From Bacteroidales bacterium (GTDB lineage: Bacteria > Bacteroidota > Bacteroidia > Bacteroidales > Bacteroidaceae), in NCBI GenBank assembly GCA_004557285.1, contig SFEK01000110.1, positions 1 through 7,010 of the forward strand: a stretch of 7,010 bases of DNA, in the 5' to 3' direction. The notes under the pieces are model-generated. The model worked only from the letters and a program-made list of their open reading frames with translations, made no database searches and was not told the DNA's origin. Below are positions 1 to 5,918 of the stretch, in pieces. A program made the translations under genes and the position numbers. How positions within the stretch are numbered: position 1 is the stretch's first letter; every line of letters begins with the position of its first letter.

Positions 1-61
1 CCACAGACTCTGCAAAGGATTCTTCTTTCGTGAAAAGAATTACTTAAGCAGAAAACGCTTT

Positions 62-70
62 TGTGGATAA
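62..70 (-). promoter_or_regulatory. DnaA-box consensus sequence
   Basis: The minus strand reads TTATCCACA, a perfect match to the classical 9-bp DnaA-binding consensus. It lies about 40 bp downstream of the -7 element of the leftward promoter at 108-141, so within the presumed transcribed leader. A single 9-mer can occur by chance, and no second complete box is visible. The first five bases of the window (CCACA) would complete a plus-strand box only if TTAT lies just outside. Binding is an inference. Confidence 0.4.
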
Positions 71-107
71 CTAATAAAAATATATTTTGTATCGTTTTTA
101 AACGCTG

Positions 108-141
108 CAAAAGTACCAATTAATTGCGGAAGACCATCAAA
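108..141 (-). promoter_or_regulatory. Bacteroidetes-type promoter for a gene beyond the left edge
   Basis: On the minus strand, TTTG (141-138) is followed after 22 bp by TACTTTTG (115-108), a full match to the -7 element TAnnTTTG. The spacer is slightly longer than the usual 19-21 bp. Transcription would start near 100-104 and run left out of the window, giving a leader of at least 100 nt. The gene it serves cannot be seen. Confidence 0.55.
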
Positions 142-156
142 AAAGAAGAAGAAAAA

Positions 157-185
157 TAAAAAAATAACCGCCTATTTCTTGGTTA
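157..185 (-). terminator. Weak possible intrinsic terminator after the small secreted-protein gene
   Basis: On the minus strand a 5-bp stem (TAACC, 185-181, with GGTTA, 169-165) and an 11-nt loop overlap the end of the coding sequence and its TAG stop. An uninterrupted T7 run (164-158) follows at once, then A and T5. The stem is short, so efficiency is doubtful, but the U-tract is strong and a new promoter follows at 141-108. Confidence 0.4.
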
Positions 186-597
186 ATTGAAATGTAGAAG
201 GCAGTTTTTGCCACTTTCTGTTGACAGCGAATTTAAGGGTACTGCCATTTTTCTTCTTGAACGTATAGGTGCCATCGTTATTCATCTTGAGCACAGCAGT
301 GAAATCCTCACTGCCATAGTCGTTGATCACCTCCAACTCGGCCGTACGGTCATTGACCATACGTGAATCAACAATCAACCATTTGGAACGGCATTGGGAA
401 GAACCGATGTAACCTTCTACTTCGCCAAGCACATCCTGATCGGGCACTTGGACATTCTTGTCGTAAAGATTCAGGGTGATGTAGATTTTATACTCGTCAT
501 TGTGTATCGTGGTGTCAAACACACGGTCGGTTTGTGCCGATAAAACGGTAAAAAACAACACGAAAAGCGTTGTCAACAAGGTGCGATGAATGTGCAT
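172..597 (-). CDS. Small secreted protein of unknown function (141 aa)
   Basis: I do not recognise this protein. Residues 1-21 form a typical signal peptide: a short basic/polar start (MHIHR), a hydrophobic core (residues 7-19), and a likely signal peptidase I site after LSA at residue 21, with the mature chain starting at Gln22. No lipobox is present, since the only cysteine is Cys69, so export to the periplasm or beyond as a soluble protein of about 14 kDa is expected. The mature part alternates short hydrophobic/polar stretches with turn-rich segments (NDG, KNG), as in an all-beta fold, and ends in a basic tail (KK). The ATG at 597 is the only sensible start because it supplies the signal peptide. 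The gene lies 77 bp downstream of the peptidase gene, beyond a strong hairpin, and has no clear promoter of its own, so it may depend on read-through. Confidence 0.8.
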   Translation of the reverse strand: MHIHRTLLTTLFVLFFTVLSAQTDRVFDTTIHNDEYKIYITLNLYDKNVQVPDQDVLGEVEGYIGSSQCRSKWLIVDSRMVNDRTAELEVINDYGSEDFTAVLKMNNDGTYTFKKKNGSTLKFAVNRKWQKLPSTFQLTKK

Positions 598-629
598 AAT
601 GGTAGAATTAATCGTTGAACAATCAATAA

Positions 630-663
630 AGTTGGAGTGGCACTGCCTGTTGCCACTCCAACT
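630..663 (-). terminator. Strong hairpin, likely terminator of the flippase-peptidase operon
   Basis: A perfect 13-bp inverted repeat (630-642 with 651-663, core GTTGGAGTGGCA) encloses an 8-nt loop and starts 11 bp past the peptidase stop codon. On the minus strand the stem is followed by TTTATTG, a poor U-tract. On the plus strand TGTTTTAT follows. It is probably an intrinsic terminator or mRNA 3'-end stabiliser; partial read-through could feed the small secreted-protein gene downstream. Confidence 0.7.
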
Positions 664-674
664 GTTTTATACAT

Positions 675-2789
675 TTACTTCACGCCAAGCTCTTCCAACA
701 GGCGGTCGGCATGACCCCACTTGTCCATCAGATAGAGCATGTAGCGGATGTCAACGCCGATACAGCGGGCCAGTTTGCTGTCGAAGAAGATATCGCTTGA
801 CAGACTGTCCCAGTTGCCGTCGAAAGCCAGACCGATGAGTTCGCCCTTGCCGTTGAAGATGGGCGAACCACTGTTACCTCCTGTAATGTCATTGGAAGTG
901 AGGAAACAGAGCTGCATCTTGCCGGTGGTCTTGTCGAGATACTTGCCATAGTCGTTGGCCGACATGAGTTCCTTCATGATAGGCTCAGCGGCATAGTCAA
1001 TCACCTTGTCGGCGGTGTTCATCTTGTTCACGATGCTTTGTGCATCAGTATAGTAACCCGAAGGCTCACCGTTCATGGTATAGCCACCAATCTGTCCGTA
1101 GCTCAAGCGCATGGTCATGTTGGCATCACTATAGTGGGGAAGTTCTTGTTCCATACGCAGGATGGCGGCACAGAGCAGACGCTCCTGCTCGGCAATGTCT
1201 TCAGCAATGGCACTGAGACGCTGACGGTGTGCAGAGACGAAATCCATCAGGTCTTTGCCCATCTGTACGCCGAGGTCGTTCTTGACATTCTTCTTGTTGA
1301 CATACAATTTCTTGCCGTTTTGCATCAACACAGAGTTCTTGTACAGATAGTCGATATAAGCGGCATAATCGCCACCAAAACGCTCGTCAATGGTCTTATA
1401 GAATGAGGGAACACTCTCCTTATTGACATGTGCGCGATAATTCTTGAGCAAGGCAGCCATCACCTCCTTGTCGAGGGCCTCGTCCCATTCAGCGCTGTTG
1501 TCCTGGAACTCTACATATTGCTTGGCAGGCTTGTTCTTGGGGCCCTTGATAAATTTCTCATTATTGGCATTCATGGCACGGGTGAACAGCTCTGAGTTGC
1601 CACGGAAAGTCTCGAACCAATAATTGAACACCTTCATGAGGTCGAAACGCTGGTTGTAGAGTGACTCCATCTTGTCGAAATCGAGCTGTCCGTCCAGATA
1701 TTTGGTGAAACGCTGCCAACGGCGAATCTGGTTCTCAAAGTCGCGCTTCTGCTTGATGATACCGATGGAATCGATACATTTGTTCATACCCATGGAGTTT
1801 TTCCAGTAGTTGGAGCTTTGGGCATACTTGGCATCATACTTGATGCGCACGGCCTGACTGGCACGCATGTGACGCTGCATGATGTCTTGCTTGATAGTGC
1901 GCACCTGCACACGTGTGGCATTGCCGGCATCACGCATCTCACGAATACCATAAGAAGAAAGATAGCGGCGGGTAGTGCCAGGGAAGCCCACGGTCATGGC
2001 GTAATCACCATCCTGATAGCCGTTCATGGACACGGATGCCCATACGGTGGGATGATAAGGCACATTGTTCTCAGAATATTCGGCGGGCTTGTTGGTCTTG
2101 GGGTCGGCATAGATGCGGAACACACTGTAGTCGCAGGTCTGGCGGGGCCACATCCAGTTGTCGGTCTCACCACCGAACTTACCCATTGACTTGGGAACGG
2201 TGAACACCAAGCGTACATCGGGGAAGAGCTGGTAGGTGGTAGCATAATACTTGTTACCTTCATAGAAAGCATCAATCTCCACATGCAGCGAATTGTCTTG
2301 TTTCTTGGCCTCTTCAGTCAGCACTGCAGCCAAAGAATCGATGAGCTCACCCTGTTTTTCGTATGACAACTTGCGCAGACCGAGAGCCAGCAGGCGGTCG
2401 GTGACATCGTCTTGTTTCACCATGAAACTGACATAGAGGTTCTCGTTGGGCAATTCCTCCTTGAAACTCTTGGCATAGAAACCGTCGCGCATGTAGTCGT
2501 GTTCAACGGTGGAATGGCTGCGGATGGCTTCAAAACCACAGTGGTGGTTGGTGAACACCAGACCGTCGGGTGAAACGCAGACTCCGGTACAGAAACCGCC
2601 AAACAATACTACCGAACGGCTAATGGCATTGTCGGCACCATAAATACTCTCTTGTGGAAGGCTGAAACCGTAGGCCTTCATCTGTTCGTACACCGCCTTG
2701 GGCAGGTTGTACATGGTCCACATACCTTCATCTGCCTTGGCAGGAAGAAGCGCAACGAGACCCATCAGGAATAACGCGATTTTTTTCAT
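675..2789 (-). CDS. dpp7: S46 family dipeptidyl peptidase, DPP7-type
   Basis: This is a serine exopeptidase with a chymotrypsin-like double beta-barrel that removes dipeptides from peptide N-termini in the periplasm, feeding amino-acid uptake. The signal peptide is residues 1-19 (cleavage AKA/DEGMW), and 704 aa is normal for the family. By motif, the catalytic triad is His83 (TNHHCG), Asp220 (end of NWMWPRQTCD) and Ser640 (TGGNSGSP). Asn211, Asn327 and Asp657 match the residues that hold the substrate N-terminus in characterised S46 enzymes. The helical cap lies between the two halves of the barrel. The residue 18 past the catalytic serine is Gly658 (FDGNW); DPP7 enzymes carry Gly there, while acidic-specific DPP11 has Arg, so hydrophobic or broad P1 specificity is inferred. 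The motif before Asp220 reads RQTCD where many relatives have RHTGD. The ATG overlaps the flippase stop (ATGA), so the two are probably translationally coupled. Confidence 0.95.
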   Translation of the reverse strand: MKKIALFLMGLVALLPAKADEGMWTMYNLPKAVYEQMKAYGFSLPQESIYGADNAISRSVVLFGGFCTGVCVSPDGLVFTNHHCGFEAIRSHSTVEHDYMRDGFYAKSFKEELPNENLYVSFMVKQDDVTDRLLALGLRKLSYEKQGELIDSLAAVLTEEAKKQDNSLHVEIDAFYEGNKYYATTYQLFPDVRLVFTVPKSMGKFGGETDNWMWPRQTCDYSVFRIYADPKTNKPAEYSENNVPYHPTVWASVSMNGYQDGDYAMTVGFPGTTRRYLSSYGIREMRDAGNATRVQVRTIKQDIMQRHMRASQAVRIKYDAKYAQSSNYWKNSMGMNKCIDSIGIIKQKRDFENQIRRWQRFTKYLDGQLDFDKMESLYNQRFDLMKVFNYWFETFRGNSELFTRAMNANNEKFIKGPKNKPAKQYVEFQDNSAEWDEALDKEVMAALLKNYRAHVNKESVPSFYKTIDERFGGDYAAYIDYLYKNSVLMQNGKKLYVNKKNVKNDLGVQMGKDLMDFVSAHRQRLSAIAEDIAEQERLLCAAILRMEQELPHYSDANMTMRLSYGQIGGYTMNGEPSGYYTDAQSIVNKMNTADKVIDYAAEPIMKELMSANDYGKYLDKTTGKMQLCFLTSNDITGGNSGSPIFNGKGELIGLAFDGNWDSLSSDIFFDSKLARCIGVDIRYMLYLMDKWGHADRLLEELGVK

Positions 2790-4252
2790 TTGTGTTTTTT
2801 GTTGATTAATGATATATTCATGTTTTTATTGAAATCCTTCTTGACAATATATGCGATGAAAAGGAATATAATGAGCGTATTCACCGCCAATGCCGCCCAC
2901 AGGGGCAACAAGCGGTTGGAATAACCGATGCCTATATAGAGCACAGCGGCTAACGCCACATAAAGGACAATCTCTTTCAATGGATAGTTGATGGGGTATT
3001 TCTTCTGTCCCACTAAATACGAAATGGTCATGGCCGAGGCATAGCCCATAAATCCTGCCCAGGCACAGGCCATATACCCGTAACGGGGAACAAACAGCAC
3101 ATTGACGGTGATGAGCACCACACAGCCTATGCCCGAAAACCATGCACCCCAGATGGTCTTGTCGATGAGTTTGTACCAGAATGAGAGGTTGAAATATATG
3201 CCCATCATGATTTCGGCAGCCATGACAACGGGCACCACCTTCAGGCCCTCCCAATAGTCGCGACCGATGATGTATTTCAGCAGGTCGATGTAGGCCATCA
3301 CCACAAGAAAGGCCAACAAGGTGAAGATGATGAAAAACTTCATGGCCTTGGCGTAGGTGTTGCGGCTGTCCTTGTCGTTGTTGTTGCCGAATACGAATGG
3401 TTCGTAGGCGTAACGGAAAGCTTGGGTAATCATGGCCATGATCATGGCTATCTTGCTGGCTGCACCATAAATGCCCAACTGACTATGGGCATCTGTTCCT
3501 TGATATATATAGGGGAAGAGTATCTTGTCTGCCGTCTGGTTCAATATGCCTGCCACGCCAAGCACCAGGATGGGCCAGCTATAGGAAAGCATACGACGCA
3601 GGAGGGCTTTGTCGAAATCAAATTTCACGGCGGTGATCTCTTTCAACAAGAAGAAGAGCAAAGCCACCGAACAGAACAGGTTGATGTAGAAGGCGTATCC
3701 GGCATCCACTAAACCACCATTTCCTGTCCATACTGGCAGAAGAAGGAAGAAGAAAAGGTTGAGCAGGATGGCCATCATGATGTTGGCCAATTTGAGAATG
3801 GCAAACTTCATGGGACGCTTCTTGTAGCGCAGGTAGGCAAAGGGAATACAGGCAAAGGCATCCACAGCCACCGTGACAGCCATGACCCAGATGTAAGAAG
3901 AGTGGTCGGCATAGCCCATGAACGATGAGATGGGCTGCAAGAAGAGCAACACTAAGAGCACGAAGAGCAACGAGGTGGAGGCCACCGAAATCATGGTGGT
4001 GGAATAGACCTTGTCGGGGTTTTCTCCCTCTTTGTTGACATAGCGGAAAAAGGTGGTTTCCATACCGTAGGTGAGTATCACCATGAGCAATGCGGTATAG
4101 GCATAAACATTGGTGATGACTCCATAGCCACCACTGGCCGCCGACAGTTTGGCGGTGTATAACGGCACCAACAGGTAGTTGAGAAACCTGCCCACAATGC
4201 TGCTCAATCCATAGATTGCGGTGTCTTTGACTACTGACTTGAGATTTGCCAT
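2786..4252 (-). CDS. Polysaccharide/oligosaccharide flippase (Wzx-like, MOP superfamily)
   Basis: This is a 488-aa polytopic inner-membrane protein. Hydrophobic segments run through its length (roughly residues 11-31, 46-64, 85-107, 119-141, 150-174, 184-204, 222-246, 263-281, 303-323, 335-360, 368-388, 392-414, 427-445 and 449-470), consistent with the 12-14 helices of Wzx-type transporters. The N-terminus (KDTAIYGLSSIVGRFLNY) and the C-terminal stretch around residues 389-423 (PRYGYMACAWAGF, then VGQKKYPI) match Bacteroidetes proteins annotated as polysaccharide biosynthesis or O-antigen flippases. The family moves undecaprenyl-linked glycans across the inner membrane; the glycan here is unknown, since no glycosyltransferases lie nearby. 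The gene is 83 bp downstream of the SpmAB gene with no clear promoter between, so it may be co-transcribed with it. Its TGA overlaps the peptidase ATG. Confidence 0.9.
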   Translation of the reverse strand: MANLKSVVKDTAIYGLSSIVGRFLNYLLVPLYTAKLSAASGGYGVITNVYAYTALLMVILTYGMETTFFRYVNKEGENPDKVYSTTMISVASTSLLFVLLVLLFLQPISSFMGYADHSSYIWVMAVTVAVDAFACIPFAYLRYKKRPMKFAILKLANIMMAILLNLFFFLLLPVWTGNGGLVDAGYAFYINLFCSVALLFFLLKEITAVKFDFDKALLRRMLSYSWPILVLGVAGILNQTADKILFPYIYQGTDAHSQLGIYGAASKIAMIMAMITQAFRYAYEPFVFGNNNDKDSRNTYAKAMKFFIIFTLLAFLVVMAYIDLLKYIIGRDYWEGLKVVPVVMAAEIMMGIYFNLSFWYKLIDKTIWGAWFSGIGCVVLITVNVLFVPRYGYMACAWAGFMGYASAMTISYLVGQKKYPINYPLKEIVLYVALAAVLYIGIGYSNRLLPLWAALAVNTLIIFLFIAYIVKKDFNKNMNISLINKKHK

Positions 4253-4256
4253 GTTC

Positions 4257-4290
4257 TATTGTATGGTATTGTCGTGTATTATTGTCGTGT
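4257..4290. repeat. Short TATTGT direct repeats before the flippase start
   Basis: The 11-mer TATTGTCGTGT occurs twice (4267-4277 and 4280-4290, 13-bp period), and a partial copy (TATTGTATGG) begins at 4257. On the minus strand these form an A-rich ACACGACAATA tandem just 5' of the flippase ATG. It could be an A-rich translation enhancer, an operator, or a slippage duplication. There is no good TAnnTTTG element in this 83-bp gap. Confidence 0.6.
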
Positions 4291-4335
4291 TAAAATGCTA
4301 TTCATTCATCCCATTTCATCGTTGCCCTGAGCATG

Positions 4336-5565
4336 TCAGAAGAACAGGTAGCAGATGGCTATGGCGGCTATGACACCTGCCAGGTCGGCGAGCAGGCCGC
4401 AAGTGACGGCATGACGGGTATGGCGTATGCCTACACTGCCGAAATATACGGCAATGATATAAAAGGTGGTGTCGGTGGAACCTTGGAACACACAACTGAG
4501 ACGACCGATAAACGAGTCGGCTCCATAGGTGGTCATGGCATCGACCATCATGCCGCGCGCCCCACTGCCCGAAAGGGGTTTCATCAATGCGGTGGGCAAG
4601 GCACCGACAAAATCGGTATCTCCTCCCAAGGCGGCCACCATATACTTCACGCCATCGATCAACATATCCATGGCACCTGAGGCCCTGAACACGCCAATGG
4701 CAACGAGTATAGCCACCAAATAGGGTATGATACGAACCGCTGTGGAAAATCCATCTTTGGCACCCTCTATAAAAGCATCATAGACATTCACCCGCTTGCG
4801 GGCGGCGGCCAGAATGAAACCCACGATGATGGTCATCAGCAGGATATTGGCCACGAGCGTGCTGACGGTATTCATCGATTCTTTGTCCATCTGGCTGAAC
4901 CCCCAGATGATGGCTGCCACCAAGGCACAGATGCCTCCGAGGGTAAGCAGCATGACACGGTTGAGCAGATTGATGCGCTGGTATATGCCGGTAACAATGA
5001 TTCCTGTCAAGGTGGAGAAAAAAGTGGCCAGAAGAATGGGTACAAAAATATCCGTGGGCTGCGCCGCACCCATCTGCGCACGATACACCATGATGGAAAC
5101 GGGTATCAGCGTCAACCCCGAGGTGTTGAGCACCAGGAACATGATCATGGGATTGGTGGCGGTGTCTTTCTTGTCGTTTAGTGTCTGCATCTGTTCCATG
5201 GCTTTCAATCCCAACGGTGTGGCAGCATTGTCAAGCCCCAACATGTTGGCAGCGACATTCATGAAGATGCTGCCGGTAACGGGATGACCTTTGGGTATAT
5301 CTGGAAACAGTTTGACAAACACCGGACTCAGCAGCCGCGACAAGGCATTCACTGCCCCACCCTTTTCGCCCACACGCATGATACCGAGCCAAAGGGTAAG
5401 CACACCGGTAAGCCCCAACGAAATCTCAAACGCTGTCTTCGACGACGAGAATGTTGAGTTCATCATTTCGGGAAACGCTTCTACATCGCCCCAAAACACC
5501 AGTTTGCAGATGGCAATGACAAATGCCACTACAAAGAATGCAATCCAAATATAGTTGAGTACCAT
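4336..5565 (-). CDS. SpmA-SpmB fusion, nucleoside-recognition (Gate) domain membrane protein
   Basis: This 409-aa membrane protein joins the two Bacillus spore-maturation proteins SpmA and SpmB in one chain. The SpmA-like half (about 1-200) has conserved blocks NVAANMLGLDNAATPLG (103-119) and NTSGLTLIP (147-155). The SpmB-like half (about 235-409) has MKPLSGSGARGMM (328-340) and GSTDTTFYIIAVYFGSVG (362-379). Both belong to the Gate/nucleoside-recognition family; some relatives transport nucleosides, but the substrate here is unknown. Such fusions are known in many non-sporulating Gram-negative bacteria, so the name does not imply sporulation. The ATG at 5565 is preferred because a transmembrane segment (residues 3-20) begins at once and the next Met is at 34. 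A near-consensus promoter sits only 8 bp upstream, implying a very short or absent leader. Confidence 0.92.
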   Translation of the reverse strand: MVLNYIWIAFFVVAFVIAICKLVFWGDVEAFPEMMNSTFSSSKTAFEISLGLTGVLTLWLGIMRVGEKGGAVNALSRLLSPVFVKLFPDIPKGHPVTGSIFMNVAANMLGLDNAATPLGLKAMEQMQTLNDKKDTATNPMIMFLVLNTSGLTLIPVSIMVYRAQMGAAQPTDIFVPILLATFFSTLTGIIVTGIYQRINLLNRVMLLTLGGICALVAAIIWGFSQMDKESMNTVSTLVANILLMTIIVGFILAAARKRVNVYDAFIEGAKDGFSTAVRIIPYLVAILVAIGVFRASGAMDMLIDGVKYMVAALGGDTDFVGALPTALMKPLSGSGARGMMVDAMTTYGADSFIGRLSCVFQGSTDTTFYIIAVYFGSVGIRHTRHAVTCGLLADLAGVIAAIAICYLFF

Positions 5566-5573
5566 ACAAGATG

Positions 5574-5604
5574 CAAAAATAATCTTTTTCTTTGTCTTGA
5601 CAAA
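5574..5604 (-). promoter_or_regulatory. Bacteroidetes promoter of the SpmAB gene
   Basis: On the minus strand TTTG (5604-5601) is separated by exactly 19 bp from TATTTTTG (5581-5574), matching the -33 TTTG and -7 TAnnTTTG elements of the major Bacteroidetes sigma factor. Only 8 bp lie between the -7 element and the ATG at 5565, so transcription should start within a few bases of the start codon. Confidence 0.7.
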
Positions 5605-5633
5605 AATGTTAAGGCATTTTTTGAAAAAATACG

Positions 5634-5719
5634 GTTCACTCGCTCATTCTCGTTCAAAAACTGTTCAGAAAACGGGTGTTTTCAGCTGCTTTTCGTTCAC
5701 TCCTGTTCACGCTCGTTCA
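5634..5719. repeat. Helically phased GTTCA words upstream of the SpmAB promoter
   Basis: GTTCA (TGAAC on the minus strand) starts at 5634, 5652, 5663, 5695, 5705 and 5715, with a variant GCTCA at 5642. Successive gaps are 8, 10, 11, 32, 10 and 10 bp, so most lie about one helical turn apart. The minus-strand copies often read TGAACGAG or TGAACAG. They sit 30-115 bp upstream of the -33 element, where an activator or repressor could bind; they may also be decayed copies of a simple repeat. Confidence 0.55.
5666..5685. other. Small hairpin within the repeat region
   Basis: GAAAAC (5668-5673) and GTTTTC (5678-5683) form a 6-bp stem around GGGT, extended by one C-G pair beyond an A/A mismatch. 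It interrupts the phased GTTCA words and accounts for the 32-bp gap between two of them. No U-tract follows on either strand, so it is not a terminator. Confidence 0.35.
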
Positions 5720-5725
5720 AAGGTG

Positions 5726-5840
5726 CTTTGGTCGTACGGGCAAGCATCCTTTGGTCGTACGAGCATAGCACCTTACACCGTACGACCATAGACCCTTTGA
5801 ACGTACGACCACAGACCCTTTGAACGTACGACCATAAAAA
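5726..5840. repeat. Five tandem 23-bp units centred on CGTACG
   Basis: Units start at 5726, 5749, 5772, 5795 and 5818. The palindrome CGTACG begins at 5733, 5756, 5779, 5802 and 5825, exactly 23 bp apart each time. Invariant unit positions are 1-3 (CTT), 8-13 (CGTACG) and 16-17 (CA). Units 1-2 read GGTCGTACG and units 3-5 read CGTACGACC, so the two groups carry opposite arms of the palindrome GGTCGTACGACC and no unit has both. This also creates inverted repeats, such as TGGTCGTACG (5752-5761) with CGTACGACCA (5779-5788), and CGTTCAAAGG (5714-5723) with CCTTTGAACG (5794-5803). There are no unique spacers, so it is not a CRISPR. Confidence 0.9.
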
Positions 5841-5868
5841 ATCCTGCAAGACTCACGCCCTGCAGGAT
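5836..5868 (-). terminator. Intrinsic terminator of the OmpA-family gene
   Basis: On the minus strand ATCCTGCA (5868-5861) pairs perfectly with TGCAGGAT (5848-5841) around a 12-nt loop, and T6 (5841-5836) follows. It begins about 50 bp past the OmpA-family stop codon. Its A/T tail overlaps the last unit of the 23-bp array, so the array lies just outside the porin transcript. The 3' UTR between 5869 and 5918 holds nothing else I recognise. Confidence 0.8.
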
Positions 5869-5918
5869 CCACAATTATGAAATTACAAGTATAAACGGGT
5901 GATGAGACCCATTCTTTC

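Larger units (their letters stand above)
1..171. other. AT-rich intergenic region at the left edge
   Basis: This stretch lies downstream of the small secreted-protein gene and holds no convincing ORF. It is clearly richer in A and T than the rest of the window. It contains a poly-T tract read from the minus strand (possible terminator), a minus-strand promoter match at 108-141, a DnaA-box sequence at 62-70, and a small hairpin (ATTCTT 19-24 with AAGAAT 35-40). The layout suggests the 5' leader of a leftward gene that starts outside the window. Confidence 0.6.

Noticed and set aside
1..171. Replication origin within the window
   Set aside because: Only one complete DnaA-box sequence is visible and there is no cluster of boxes; the promoter-leader reading explains the region better.
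1038..2189. Plus-strand ORFs of about 120 aa inside the peptidase gene
   Set aside because: They are antisense to a full-length peptidase with intact catalytic motifs; they are open only because of codon bias in the real frame.
4336..5565. Evidence that the organism forms spores
   Set aside because: SpmA-SpmB fusions occur in many non-sporulating Gram-negative bacteria, and the rest of the window shows outer-membrane genes.
5555..5791. Plus-strand 78-aa ORF crossing the intergenic region
   Set aside because: It reads through the GTTCA words and the CGTACG repeats, starts inside the SpmAB gene, has no promoter or family resemblance, and its composition reflects the repeats.
5726..5840. CRISPR array
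   Set aside because: The units are contiguous 23-bp copies without unique spacers, and no cas gene is present in the window.
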